The position numbers were made by a program, and so were the translations under genes. Under the pieces are notes generated by a model. That model saw only the letters and a list, made by a program, of their open reading frames with translations, was not told the origin of the DNA and made no database searches. 64,000 bases of DNA from Biomphalaria glabrata (taxonomy: Eukaryota > Mollusca > Gastropoda > Planorbidae), in contig NC_074711.1 in assembly GCF_947242115.1 (NCBI RefSeq), positions 6,727,934 to 6,791,933 on the forward strand, in the 5' to 3' direction. Positions 47,067 through 58,562 of this stretch are shown in pieces; the first letter of the stretch is position 1; every line of letters starts with the position of its first letter.

Positions 47067-47312
47067 AGGAGGTATAGTGGCTGAGCGGTAAAGCACTTAG
47101 CTTCTGAAGTTGAAGTCCCATGTTTGAATCCTGATATATTAAATTTTGGGACCTTTGGGTGCCTCTGAGTCTGCCCAGCTCTAATGGGTACCTGACATTA
47201 GTTGGGGAAAGTAAAGGCAGTTGGTTGTTGTGCTGGCCACATGACACCCTCGTTAACTGTGTGCCACAAAAACAGATTACCTTTACATCATCTGCCCTAT
47301 AGATCGCAAGAA
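47067..47312 (+). mobile_element. tRNA-headed SINE, near full length (best copy)
   Basis: The head has A box TGGCTGAGCGG (47,078-47,088) and B-box-like TGTTTGAATCC (47,121-47,131), as in a tRNA-Ser/Leu-type SINE. The body follows: 'tgcctctgagtctgcccagc', 'taatgggtacctgacattag', 'aaaggcagttggttgttgtg' and tail 'acctttacatcatctgccct'. Five other copies are in the window. The minus-strand frame 47,247-47,023 is its antisense shadow, and the similar frame at 58,385 arises the same way. Confidence 0.92.
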
Positions 47313-48107
47313 AATCAATTACAACTTTTCATTTGGCTATATATATAAATGTGCCATGAAGAATGAAGCAAATTAAAATTTTAAAATTTTTAGGAAGTAA
47401 TGCACTCTAATGTGAGTTCATTTATTTGTGTTTTTAACCCAACAGCTCCAATTTTTAGGTATTAAACAAAAGGAGGTAACTAAATTTTTTTAAAAATAAT
47501 AATTAACAAAAAAAAATGTAAATAATACAAACAAATTAAATTACTTGAATAGAAAAATATAGCTAGTTTTAAAATACTTCAAATATCTACAGTATTAGTA
47601 CATTTTAAAATGTTTTAAAAATACCTAATTTCACAAATAGGCCTTATAAGCTACCTTATCAAGACTTTTGTTTAAAATATTTTTAGAAAAAAAAAAAGAC
47701 TATACAGATCTGGCTTTCGTTTTGTGTTTTGGTTCTAAGGTTCTAAACTAGCTCTTATTGTCTGAAAGTTTAAGAAACTATTGCTAGGGTACTAAAAAAA
47801 ATACAACAGAATTAGGCTCCTAGAATAAAAACAATGCATCTTAAAGCAGAAGCTCTTGGGTTATAGTGTAAGAAAATATTTATTACCTTGATATGTAGAT
47901 CTCTAGATAAACTTTATGGCAATAAAGGTGACAGTGGAGAATCAAGGCATCAGCGAACAATCAGTGCACAATGATTGAGCCACTAACCTCCAGATCAGTA
48001 ACATGTAGAGTCTGTCTTTAAAAAAAAAACTTGAATGTTGAAGCAAATTTACAAATTGAAAGAAAAATGTCAATAATCTAAAGGAAACAGTAATAGCCCT
48101 TGCCCAA

Positions 48108-48169
<62 letters not shown>

Positions 48170-48935
48170 AAATATCAACCTTACAAATCTGAAGATAAGT
48201 TATTATAAAAATGTATGCACTATTCAAACATTCTTACAGTCAATGTGAAGCAGCTCTTGTGTGATTGCAAGTATACCACCTTATAAAAAGTTCACATTTT
48301 GGTCCTAATTGATTAACTTTAGAAGAAAACATGTGTCATATAAACCTAAAACTAGAGCAATGTTTGCTGGCCAAACACCCATGGTTAACCATTGGCTATA
48401 GAAACAGTTGAGCTTGACACTATCTGACCTATGATCACTTGGTCTGAAACATTGTATGTTTTTATAACAGATTTTTATATGCTTTTAAAATTAATTTTTT
48501 TGTTACTTTGCTTTAAGATATTTGACTGGTACACTAGAATTCACCTCACCTATTGTTCTTAGAGATTACCTAAGTAACCTTGGACACAAAACTTGATCTC
48601 CTTGGCCTGACATATCCAGACTCTGACATTGAAGTACAGTAAAGTGGGTCACTACCAATGCAAGAAGGGTGTACACACTGTTTGGCAGACTGACTTGGCA
48701 ATGAAGACTTGTATATCATAGGGGTGCACTGCTGATAGCTGATAGGGTTAGGGTTAGCTGATACCCTGAAAACAGTTTGTGATCACATAATCTTATTTGA
48801 TTGACTTAAATTTTAAATTAATAAATGCCTTTTAATATTATATTAGTTATGATGATGCATTGTCCAAGGCTAAGTAATGCATCAAATATCAAAGAAAGTT
48901 GTCTAAATACCAATAGCTTTTAATATTTTCTTCTT
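47313..48935. other. No exon recognised; (TA)n at 48,115-48,166
   Basis: AT-rich DNA between Ig-like segments, likely intron or intergenic. The TA run is a microsatellite of about 26 repeats. A short 'gatagctgatagggttaggg' repeat lies near 48,733. Confidence 0.6.
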
Positions 48936-48979
48936 TAGTAAAATTTGTGTGGTGAATGAAAATAAAACTTTGTACTCAC

Positions 48980-49074
48980 TGTGTAGCCATCTTCATAGTG
49001 TTGAGAAATGAACCAGACAGACCATCAGACATTTGTTGATATGCAGTTCAGGGTTATGCTAACCAAATCTAAGG
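48980..49074 (-). pseudogene. Ig-like exon, module copy 1
   Basis: Minus-strand acceptor CAAG at 49,075 and donor ACA|GTGAGT at 48,980. The frame reads DLVSITLNCISTNV, stop, WSVWFISQHYEDGYT. 'SITLNC' followed by 'WSVWF' looks like the B and C strands of an immunoglobulin domain with its first cysteine and core tryptophan. An in-frame TGA separates them, so this exon is broken. Acceptor phase (1) matches the donor of the exon at 49,167. Confidence 0.45.
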
Positions 49075-49166
49075 CTTGACCAAAACACAGAAAATAGTTC
49101 AGAATAATGTTTAAAAAATTTGAATAAATTGTTTCAGAATTAACTTGAAGAAAAAAAATGTCTTAC

Positions 49167-49308
49167 TTTGGCTTTGAAAGCTTTAATTCATACAAATGCC
49201 AAAGAGAAAACTGTAATCATCTGATAGCAGATTACCAAGGAATATTAGTTGCTTGGATAGGATGACAAATTGGTACTGTTGGCAACAGTATGTTTGCTTG
49301 TTAAGATT
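49167..49308 (-). pseudogene. Upstream exon of Ig module, copy 1
   Basis: Acceptor ATATTTCAG at 49,310-49,309 and donor CAAA|GTAAGA at 49,167. The main frame contains LGNLLSDDYSFLFGICMN, then a stop and SFQSQ. The small intron to the next exon is about 90 bp. Comparison with copy 2 shows CTFSAANSTNLSS at the start, the sort of cysteine-bearing segment found in Ig domains. Broken. Confidence 0.4.
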
Positions 49309-49478
49309 CTGAAATATGGAAACATCATATACTGAATTAGAATATCTCTTAAAATACACTATCTCATGATATTAAAATAACATTGTTATATAATAATAGT
49401 AAAATAATATATTTAATGTGCCTTCCATTATCTTTTTTGTAAAATGTGTTTTGAATGAAATTAAAACTTTGTACTCAC

Positions 49479-49573
49479 AGTGTAGCCATCTTCATAGTGT
49501 TAAGAGATGAACCAGACAGACCATCAAACATTTGTTGATATGTAGTACAGGGTTATGCTAAGCAAATCTGAAG
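49479..49573 (-). pseudogene. Ig-like exon, module copy 2
   Basis: Homologous to 48,980-49,074, with donor GTGAGT kept. The cysteine after 'SITL' is replaced by tyrosine, the same internal stop before WSVWF is present, and a second stop appears before 'HYEDGYT'. The shared first stop implies that the module was already broken, or encoded something else, when it duplicated. Confidence 0.45.
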
Positions 49574-49675
49574 CTTGACCAAAACAGAAAAATGTATAAA
49601 AAGTTTATTATTTTTAACATGCAATGATAAATTATTTTAGAATTAGCAGTTAAAGAAAAAAAAATTAAGTCTTAC

Positions 49676-49813
49676 TTTGGCCTTGAAAGCTTTAATTCAT
49701 AAAAATGCCAAAGAGAAAACTGTCATCTTATAGCAGATTACCAAGGAATATTTGTTGCTTGGATGACAAATTGGTACTGTTGGCAGCAGAGAATGTGCAC
49801 TTGTTAAGTTGAT
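49676..49813 (-). pseudogene. Upstream exon of Ig module, copy 2
   Basis: Homologous to 49,167-49,308. It reads CTFSAANSTNLSSKQQIFLG, then a stop and DDSFLFGIFMN. The donor GTAAGA is kept, but the acceptor AG has changed to AT, so it could not be spliced in as in copy 1. Confidence 0.4.
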
Positions 49814-49989
49814 TAAATATGGAAACTTAAACTAGAATATCTCTTAAATACACTATCACATGATATTTAAAATAACATTGTTTCTATGAAAACAATAGTT
49901 AAGCCTATAAGTATTACATAGTTTGACAATGTTAAATAAGATATGAAGGAAAAATACTTGCCCTATAATTAGACTTCCCATGATGTTTA

Positions 49990-50330
49990 CCTCTTGTTTC
50001 AATTTCTTCATTCATATTTACCTGGCCTGTCTATTTACAGCTTTGGCTTTTACCTCCTAGGCTAGTAGTTGATTAGTTATCAATACTCAACATCTTGAAC
50101 TGATTAAAAAAAAAAAAACAACTACAAGCTAAATAAATAATTGTATAATTACACATTAAGATGCAATTATTACCATTTGAATTCAACCAGATATCAAGTA
50201 GCTGAGCATTTAAACAAATAAATGGCATCAAATTAAAAAATTGCTTAAAAATATCCACTATACTTGTAAGGCAATATCTGTTGTTTTATAGTTTTGAAAT
50301 ATTTGTGTTTCAAGTAGGATGTTCTATTGA
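49990..50330 (-). pseudogene. Two decayed relatives of the coiled-coil exon
   Basis: At 50,095-50,022 the minus strand reads ITNQLLA, stop, EVKAKAVNRQAR with donor CCAG|GTAAAT, resembling ITKLEEQMKSKTLKQQ of the 35,159 exon in sequence and donor. At 50,310-50,262 a second, shorter resemblance occurs ('atatctgttgttttatagtt' against 'atgtctgttgctttagcgtt' of the array). They suggest that the coiled-coil exon type was duplicated long before the young array. Confidence 0.4.
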
Positions 50331-53200
50331 GAATAATAAAGGGGAAAAAAGTAAAATAAATATAATTATATATATTGAAAAAATGACATAAAATATACAA
50401 GTTAGAATAAAAAAATAAAAAAAAGCAAGGATTCTACTAACATGTGTTGCCTTGTTTTAAGTCTACTAGTTCTGCTCTTCATATTTACTACTCAGAGATG
50501 GTTTACAAATGTGTATGCACTCCATTTCTTGAATAAGATCTATTCAACATCTTAATCTGAAAAATGTGACAATATAATTTTATTTAACTTGTTACAATAA
50601 TCATGACTGTACCTAACTCGAAATGCTAAATGACCGAAATGATTTTTTTTTTGTGGAAAAAAATTTCAAAGCAATTACCAAAAGCCAAGAGGACAAAGAA
50701 TATTCAAAATGTTATCTAATATTGAGCCCAAGGATATCCATGATGAAAAAGCTTAGTGAAAAGCACAAATGCTGAGGTTTCCTAAAAAAAAATAATAAAT
50801 TATGTTAACATTGATATTCACCAATGCAAGCACTAATATATAGAATATTCATAATTTGCCTGTTGCTTTAGTATACATAAAAAAATAAAACAATGACATT
50901 TTATTTTTAAAAAAAGGGTAAAACATTTAGATGAACTTGCCTTATAAGCTCAATAGACAGATGAATGGATAAAGTATGTTGAAACAGGTCCAGAATTCTT
51001 GATGGCTACAGAACCACAGGAATGGAATGGGCTTGACTAAAAAACTTTTGGATATGCTTGCTACACTGATTTCTCCTGTTCCCCATAACTTGTAGTTCTT
51101 TTCATTACATACATCTGAGGAGAACTAAGCTCTACTCAGCATCTTAATCTGAAAGTTGTAATAAAATGTGTACAGGCTGATAAATCAAATAAAAGTCTTA
51201 GTGAAGATTCTGGGATTTTGAATTTATTAAAGTTATTAAAATTGTTATGTATACATTTGAAACTAATTACATTAAGGCTAAGAGATAACAGAAAACAAGT
51301 ATTCTTAAATTGTTAGGAAAATATTTTAAACATTTTCAAATTAGCATGCATAAAAAAAAAAAAGAAAAAATGCAATTAAAATATACAAATACATAGAAAT
51401 AAAATATACTTGCTTTGATAGATATGTAGTAAGAAACTAATTCTTATTTAACATACACAAAAAGAAACTAATTAAATTAAAAGTAGTTAAATGTAACATT
51501 TGAAAGGACCACTTGCCTTAAGAAAAATTTGGTACAAGCTTGCTACAATTCTGATTATATGTGCTTTTTATTTCTCAGATGTCTCTTAGTCATAGTTCTC
51601 ATAATCTAGATCCCATTTCTAGATCACTTGGCTGTAAACTGCATTTGGAACTGAAAATGTTATAAAATATGAGAATATGGATGTTATGGCTGCAAAGAGA
51701 AAAAGAATTTATTTTGAAGATATTGACTATATTACTAAATTAGTAAGGCTAAACCTTAGTTTAGCTATCTCATAAATAATACATCAATCATAATGAGGCT
51801 TTTGTAATATGCATATATTTAAAACTAGATTCCAAAAACTAAGTTAACAGAAAAAAATACAAAGTGTTATGTTAATATTAAAAATAGGTTTAATTAGCAT
51901 GCAGTAACAATACAAAGTAAAAAAAAAACTATACTATTGAGAGCTTACTTACTGTGCTGCTCAATATCTATATATACCAAAAGCCTGCATATTCTTTATT
52001 AAGCAAACATCAAAAGAAACTTAAGTCTAAATTACATAAATTATTATAGCATCTGAAGCAATGTCTTTGGAAAAAAAAAACATATCTAATCTTCACTACT
52101 TTCCATCACAACACCCTCACCTGTTCCTTTGTTGGACAGTTGGGGCACCACACACAATCTGTTGACTGTCCTTCACTTCACTCACAAGGCTGTACACAAT
52201 CTCGTTCTGAACATTTTTAATGTGATATGAAGCTTGTGTTGAAACTTTGGCAGCTAACAAAAAAAAGTTTGAATGCATTATTTCGAGATGTTCTTAAACT
52301 TTATATTAAATACTCCTAAATCTATCAAACATTTTTTTAAATTACAAAATGTTCTATAAAATCAGAAAATTATTCTTTAAATGTTATATAAACATTGAAA
52401 ATGAGAAAACTGAAACATTTTAAAAAAAAAACATGTCTTGCTAGATCAGTAGTTCCATAGCTTTCCTGTTCTTAATTAGCATACTTAAAATGAAACAATG
52501 AAATTAAATGTAAATGCCTAAATCATGTTGAATAGATTGATTCCTTGCCTTAAAACTTTGTAGCATAGCACTTTACACATGTTTTAACTTCTGACCAGTT
52601 CCTCACAAGTGATGGTTCTAATCATCTGATAACTAGACATTGATCTGAAAATGTTCCAAAATTTTATTATGATAATGAATATATAATATAAAACATTTGT
52701 CTATGAAATCAGAGTTGTTGAGTTTAAGTTTTTTTTTAAGATAAAATTTCAACTTAACTATTAAAACCTTTTTTTTAAACCAGATCTATAAAAACTATAT
52801 GAAGCAAAATGATTAATTATCTAACATAATTATTCTTAAAATAATTTTAATTAATAACATGCTCAATTTTCATGCAATAACACAAAAGATAAAGCAACAC
52901 ACAAAAAAAGTATGAAACTTAAAGATATTTGCTTTGCTAGATCAGTGGTTTCATAAATTGCCCTTGCTTATTAAGAGAATTTTATGACATTAAATTCAAA
53001 ATAGTTAAATTCTAGCTTTGTGAATGACTACTTGCCTTAAAGAATGCTGGCATCCTTGATACACCAATTATTATAGTGTTTCTATTTATTGTCTGTTTAT
53101 CAGAGGTAATAATTTCTAGCAATCTGTATGATGTTCCCTTTTTATATTACAAAGAAGAGGTCTGTGTTTTGATCTGAAAAAAAATCTGCAAGGTTAAAAA
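50331..53200. repeat. Ancient ~500-bp tandem repeat, about five units
   Basis: Loosely similar segments recur with starts near 50,851, 51,409, 51,938, 52,431 and 52,925 ('cttgctttgatagatatgta', 'tcttgctagatcagtagttc', 'ttgctttgctagatcagtgg'). On the minus strand each ends in a conserved TTTCAG acceptor-like motif at about 50,558, 51,150, 51,652, 52,646 and 53,175. Most are followed by ATTAA, ATCAA or similar. Strong decay leaves no useful open frame. A dispersed-repeat fragment sits at 52,137-52,175. Confidence 0.65.
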
Positions 53201-53283
53201 CTATTTATTAAAACACTCCTGTTTAAAATATAAATGGTTGTTAAATTTTTTTAACACTAGATCTAAGTTATATTTCTAGCATA

Positions 53284-53438
53284 CCAAAGCACCATCTTTA
53301 ACACAAAGGACTGAAGGTTTTGGATAAGTAGACACAGTCTTTAATACAAAGGTTATGGATGTGTAGGCACCATCTTTAATACAAAGGTTATGGATGAGTG
53401 ACACCATTTTTAATACAAAGGTTATGGATGTGTAGGCC
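53284..53438. repeat. 35-bp tandem repeat, about four copies
   Basis: Units containing 'tttaatacaaaggttatgga' and 'tgtgtaggcaccatc'. Confidence 0.9.
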
Positions 53439-53779
53439 TGCAGTATTTCACATGACTATACAGGGTTAGTAGCACTTTTCCATGACAAAATTTTAGGAGA
53501 TTTTAGGAGGTTTTTTAAGGATGAAATGTAATATGTGTGTGTGTGTTTCCTTTCCATTTGTGTGATACATAGTAAAACATACACAAAACTAAGCATTTAT
53601 CAAATCAATTATTGTTATTTGATTTTAAAAATAATAAATATCTTGCCAATATGCCACAGAAACAATGTTATCAGCTGTGGTGTGTCCACAGAAAATGTAA
53701 TGAAAGTTATCTTTTAATCAAGTAACAACTTGACTGTCATCCCAAAACCTCAAACAACCATTTTTTTTCAAAGATTTTT

Positions 53780-54075
53780 TTTAAAAACATTACAAATGGT
53801 TGCTTTTCCATTTTTTAAAATAAACATTCTTAGAGATGCTATCATAATGTGTATTCTCTGTGATGGAAATGTACATTATTAGTTCCTATGTGTATCTTAT
53901 AGATACTAGAGTCATGGTGTGCATTTGAGGTAATGTTTTATTCTTTTATTAGCTAACTTAAATCCTTCTCATAAACAGAGCCAGTAATATATAGGGCAAT
54001 ATAGGCCTATTTGAATGTTTACTTGATATTTGCTTACTAAAAAATGGCTTTTGGATGGGGGGGGGGGGGGGGGGA
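53780..54075. other. Left interior of the TIR element
   Basis: AT-rich with a G17 run at about 54,058-54,074. No coding region. Confidence 0.6.
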
Positions 54076-54149
54076 AATTAGACCTATTCGCTTTTTTTTT
54101 TTCTAGCAGAATCTTTTTCAACCATATAGTTTCCCTGGCTTTTACGAGT

Positions 54150-54860
54150 GAAATAATTTTTACGGACTTTTCACAGCTGCATGCGAAATATTTTCGTTAA
54201 ATCTACAGTGGATCTAGACTCTTGATCTAAGTCACTAAAATGCGCGGATTTTTTTCAAGGCTGTGAGAGAATTATCTTCACTGAAGTTACAATTACAGTA
54301 GATCTAGACTCTAGATCTAAGTCACTAAAATTCGCGGAGTTTTCAGGGCTGTGAGAGAAATATCTTCACTATATATATTCTAGTGATTTAGCATAAATCT
54401 AGAGTCTAGATCAAAGTCGAGAAAATTCGTGGACTTTTCACTGCTGTGTGAATATTATCTTCACTAAATTTACAGAATCTAGACTCTAAAGCAAATTCGC
54501 TAAAATTCGCGGACTTTAACTCTAAGTCACTAAATTTTGCGGACTTTTCACGGCTGTGTGAGAATTATCTTCACTAGATTCTAGTGATTTCGAGTAAATC
54601 TAGAGTCTAGATATAAGTCACTAAAATTCGCGGACTTTTCGCGGCTGTGTGCGAATTATCTACACTGAATATACCGTAGATCTAGAGTCTAGATCTAAGT
54701 CACTAAATTTGCGGGCTTTTCACTTCTTTGTGCTCTAGCGTATTTCTAGAGTAATCTAGACATTAGATGTATCGAGATCATTAAATTGACTAAAATTCAC
54801 TGATTTTTCATGTTAGGTGCGAATTATCTTCGCTAGATCTAACTTAGATCTAAATCTAAA
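54150..54860. repeat. ~100-bp degenerate tandem repeat inside the TIR element
   Basis: About seven copies of 'tctagatctaagtcactaaa' with 'ttcgcggacttttcacggct' and 'gtgagaattatcttcact'. Some copies differ by inversion-like 'ctctagatctaag' versus 'ctagagtctagat' borders. Degenerate enough to be old. Confidence 0.8.
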
Positions 54861-55076
54861 TCTAGATACTATTACTAGATACTAGCTAGATCTAGAAGAT
54901 TTACCGACTTTCCACGCGAAGTCACTCTTACTAGATGTAGTCTTACACTTACAAGAAGATTTTAGGTGAGGGAGGGCCCGGAGGTGTGTAGCCTACAAAT
55001 TAGTCTGGTAATTGATCTAATTATAGACAATAGTCACTACAGACTAGATCTAGCGCGTCTTTAGTGGTAACAATAA

Positions 55077-55286
55077 ATGGAAACAAACATTTCCACGCTG
55101 ACTTCAGAAAAATACTGCCATGTGAAATGCTTGCTTGAACCAAGGCCATCTTCAATCACGAGGTTGCGCTTCACGTGTGTGAAAGGCGGTGTAGAAGCGT
55201 CACTGGTCAGCTCATTAACACAGTCAGCCCGTAAGGTCATGCGATCAGAATGCCTAGTTACGCTGTTTTTTTCCCCGCATTTTTAG
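55077..55286 (+). other. Short open frame inside the TIR element, not recognised
   Basis: 69 codons starting ATGGAAACAAAC, with no domain. Its location inside a transposon-like element makes it either a relic of captured sequence or chance. Confidence 0.25.
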
Positions 55287-55436
55287 CAAGAAATAAGCAA
55301 AATTATATTTAAAAAAAAATATTGGGTAAAAATTTTAGGAGAGTGGACACAATTTTAGGAGACTTTCGGCAATTTTTAGGAGAATTTTAGAAGACTTTTC
55401 ATTTTTTAGGAGTTTTTAGGAGCGCTACGAACCCTG

Positions 55437-56802
55437 CTATAATATACAGGCCAAGTTGTCAATGCATATTTCTGTTATTATGTTATTAAGGCAGCATTTT
55501 TCTTTTCACAAATAGGAAAAACATAATAAGAAGTAAAAATCTTAACTAAGTAACTAGTTATGTTATTAAGGCGGCATTTTCTTTTCGCAAATAGTTAGAC
55601 TTTACAGTTTCTCTTTTTGTTTACACATTTATCATTAAGATCTAGATCTAGAATGTTGTAATCTATATAAGATCTAGCTAGACTAGATGTAGATCTAATC
55701 TAAATCTACAAGTCAACAAGCCTAACAAGGAATAATACAAATTTCCAAGTTTTGCATAATTCTCTGTAATTATTCAAATAGTAACAAAGCCTTCAAAGGA
55801 GTACATTTTTTATTAGTTGTTCATTTGTGCTGACAGCTATTTCTAGATCTAAGCCCATCTTATATAGTCTAGATCTAGAGAGAGTCTTGATTAATTATTT
55901 AATAGATCTAGATCTAATCTAGATTCTAATGTAGAGATGTCCTAGGTAGTCATAAATTCATAAATCTAGAGTTAGATCTAGATCTTGTATTATATATGAA
56001 TATATCTAGACTGTGGTAGAGTAAGAGTACTCTAGATTTAGATCTAATATTATCTATACATTAATTTATTAAACATTGATTTTACAAGAATAAAAAATGA
56101 GACCAAAGGCATGCTAAGGACTGGTCTGACTAGATATGCCTACACCATACAGGTAACAATAACACAATAGTAACAGTAGTTAGACTGTTTACTAGATCTA
56201 TAAACTATAGATCTACTAGATCTTTAGCCTAGAAATATTTTCTATATAGATCTAGATCTAGTAATATATAGACCACTATAATCTAGATACAGATGAGCTG
56301 GTTGGTTAACGTAAGCAAATTACTTTTAACTTTATCTAAAAGGCCTATAGATAATCTATCATGTTATAGATAGGCCTTAAAGTTATAGAATCTTTGACAG
56401 AATGACCATAAAGAGTTAGTTGCCAAAGCAAATAAATATTGACTAGATAATAAGATGGTATGAGATCTAAATCTAGTTGGAAGACAAGTGAAAACAGACC
56501 TGCACCCAAAGAAGGCACAGACAGAGATAGATCATCATCCTATTTGAATGCTAGAGACACACTAGTATCACACAGTGAGCTGTATTTACTATGACCACCC
56601 ACCAGTGTGCCAAAACTTGATCTAGGTTAGTTCTAAAAGATGACCGGATTGGTCAATTGCATCGATCACCAGAACTAGACGTAGATCTAGCCTAGTTGTA
56701 CACACTTTCATGACTTTAACGTTTAGTTGCAATGAAACAATAGATCGCTTAAATTACTCTGACCCGTGACCCTCAATACACATACACACAATCTACTAAC
56801 CA
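55437..56802. repeat. AGATCT-rich region, no gene
   Basis: Very dense TAGATCTAGATCTA motifs, especially 55,640-56,300. A partial duplication of 'tgttattaaggcagcatttt' and 'tgttattaaggcggcatttt' lies at 55,480-55,580. No coding region seen. Confidence 0.7.
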
Positions 56803-56932
56803 CAGGGCCGGACTTAGAGCACTGCAACCTATATGCGGTCGCAGTGGGCCCCGCACTTTCATAGGCCCCGCGCTAACACAAGGTGACAGGTGTGAATTAT
56901 TAAATTAAACCATTTTAACTTAACAGGGTTTC
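56803..56932. mobile_element. hAT-like terminus fragment
   Basis: Begins CAGGGCCGGACTTAG, the same class of end as 57,845. It is followed by GC-rich 'gcagtgggccccgcac'. No matching right end, so single-ended. Confidence 0.5.
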
Positions 56933-57060
56933 CGCTGCCTGCTGATTTTCCAGGAGCTCCTGGAAATCTAAAATTATTAAAATATCCTGAAAATCATAAA
57001 AACGTCCTAAAAAATAGACAAAATTGTCCTTTTGGGGTGCCATTCAATATTGAAAACGCC
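56933..57060. mobile_element. Second hAT-like terminus fragment
   Basis: Begins CAGGGTTTCCGCTGCC, with 'aggagctcctgg' palindrome and repeated 'tcctgaaaat' and 'gtcctaaaaa'. CAGGGTTTCCGC is a widespread DNA-transposon terminus. The right end was not found. Confidence 0.5.
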
Positions 57061-57812
57061 AACCCTACTCGCGATTTAAAAAATGGCAATGTCAGCTTTC
57101 ATTTAATAAAAATAATAAGGCGAATTTTAACCAAAACATTAAGTTCCAATTTACTGTAATAGTCAGTGGTATGTAAATATAGATCTAGATCTAGATCTAA
57201 AATCTAAATCTATCTCGATCTCATTAAAAAATCAAAAGCGATATTTTGCTAGTCGATAGCCAAAAAGCAGATCTGAATGTTTACCGGCTTATTGTAGATG
57301 GCTCGTAAGGGAAAGAGATGAGTAGCCTATGTATGAAGTTACAATGAAGCAAGCAGCTCGTGATCTCGTAGGATGTAACCTTTTCTCACTGCTACAACAC
57401 ATCTGACCAGAGATTGATGTGCTGTTAATGAGCAGAAGCCCACTGTTGCAATAGGCCTACTTACCCATACTCGCCCCATCTCTTCATTTGTTTATGTGGG
57501 GAAAAAAAAATAGGATGCGGGTCAACACCTACGAAATAGAGACGGTGGTGGGTCTGCACGACTGGTTTCAAGTCCCCGAGATTGTGGGCGCCTAGCTGGA
57601 ACTCACAGAGTTCAAGGTCAGGTCTAGACTTGTAACTACTACATGTTATCATTAATAATGGGGGAAATAAACAAAAGTAAAACACGTAGACACTCGTCAG
57701 GAAACATAATTAGACTTTTTTAAAAACTGAATTTGTGGAACTACTCAATGCAAGCAAACATGCTTTCTCTCTCTCCATTAAAAAAAAAAGTATCCTTTCA
57801 GACCTCACCATT
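57061..57812. other. No gene recognised
   Basis: Includes an AGATCT tandem at 57,180-57,200. The minus-strand frame 57,685-57,461 has no domain. Confidence 0.5.
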
Positions 57813-58562
57813 TATAGGTCAGATGATGTAAAGGCCATTGTTTTCAGGGCCGGATTTAAGTAAGATCAGGCCGGGCTACAGCCTCAATTAAAAAAAAAAA
57901 AAGAAAAATATAACCGAATTATGACAGGTCTGAACTAATTTTTTTGTCAAACTTTTTTATTTGTATTTTTACCACCACAATCTTACGTCGACTGGCAACA
58001 TTGTCGTGATTAAGAAGTGCCCGCTTGTTGCATGCTCATGAGTAATTAATAATAATAATATGTAAATGTAGCTCCGGATTTTCGGCAGTGCGACTACCAA
58101 ACGCCTTACCATCCACAAAATCAACACTTTTTAAAACTAAAATATGCATTTTAAATATTGTTTTAAAATGAGATTAATTGTAAAAGTAGGCCTACTATTT
58201 CTTCCTTCTAAAATATGGCATACTTTTGGATATAATTTTAAGTACCGGTATTGTTATTCATTATAATCATGTCTTTTTAAAGCTTTTCGAAAAAGTGTAT
58301 GGGACTTAGCAAAATCCTGCCCCGGGGGCCCTCCACATATTCTTATCCGGCCCTGTCTGTTTAAAAAGCCAACGCTTAACGATAGTGCCATGTGGCCAGC
58401 ACAACGACCAACCTACTTTACCCCGCCCCATTAATGCCAGGTACCCATTAGAGTTGTGTAGACACAGGCGTCATAATTATCACGAAATTAAAAAATACCA
58501 GTCTTCAGAAATTCTTGCTGAGAACCGTTGGAAGCCAAGTGCTTCACCACACAGGTACTATT
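57813..58562 (-). mobile_element. tRNA-headed SINE split by a MITE
   Basis: Left part 57,813-57,844 is the SINE tail ('ggtcagatgatgtaaaggcc'). The body resumes at 58,356 with 'gtgccatgtggccagcacaa', 'aatgccaggtacccattaga' and the head side 'ggaagccaagtgcttcacca'. The plus-strand frame at 58,385 is an antisense shadow. Confidence 0.88.
57845..58355. mobile_element. hAT-like MITE, 511 bp, inserted in the SINE
   Basis: Ends CAGGGCCGGATTTAAG and CTTATCCGGCCCTG are inverted repeats. Flanking octamers ATTGTTTT and TCTGTTTA agree at five of eight positions, so any target duplication has decayed. No transposase. Confidence 0.85.

Larger units (their letters stand above)
48936..49881. repeat. Tandem duplication of a two-exon Ig module
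   Basis: 48,936-49,388 and 49,434-49,881 align end to end at an offset of about 496 bp, including introns ('agccatcttcatagtgtt', 'accagacagaccatcaaaca', 'tttaattcataaaaatgcc', 'agcagattaccaaggaatat'). Divergence is moderate, so the duplication is older than the 1,050-bp array. Confidence 0.92.
53461..55436. mobile_element. TIR element, 1,976 bp, superfamily uncertain
   Basis: Ends CAGGGTTAGTAGC and (reverse complement of the right end) CAGGGTTCGTAGC are inverted repeats. Immediately outside both ends is CTATA, a 5-bp direct duplication. Subterminal sequence is rich in TTTTAGGAG repeats, in the same rather than inverted orientation at the two ends. The interior has no transposase frame but holds the AGATCT-rich tandem repeat at 54,150-54,860. 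A 5-bp duplication is unusual for CAGGG-ended (hAT-like) elements, so the superfamily is left open. Confidence 0.7.

Noticed and set aside
47023-47247. Conserved frames at 47,247-47,023 and 58,385-58,615 with similar proteins (CGQHN.Q)
   Set aside because: They are antisense readings of the same SINE family; similarity comes from the repeat.
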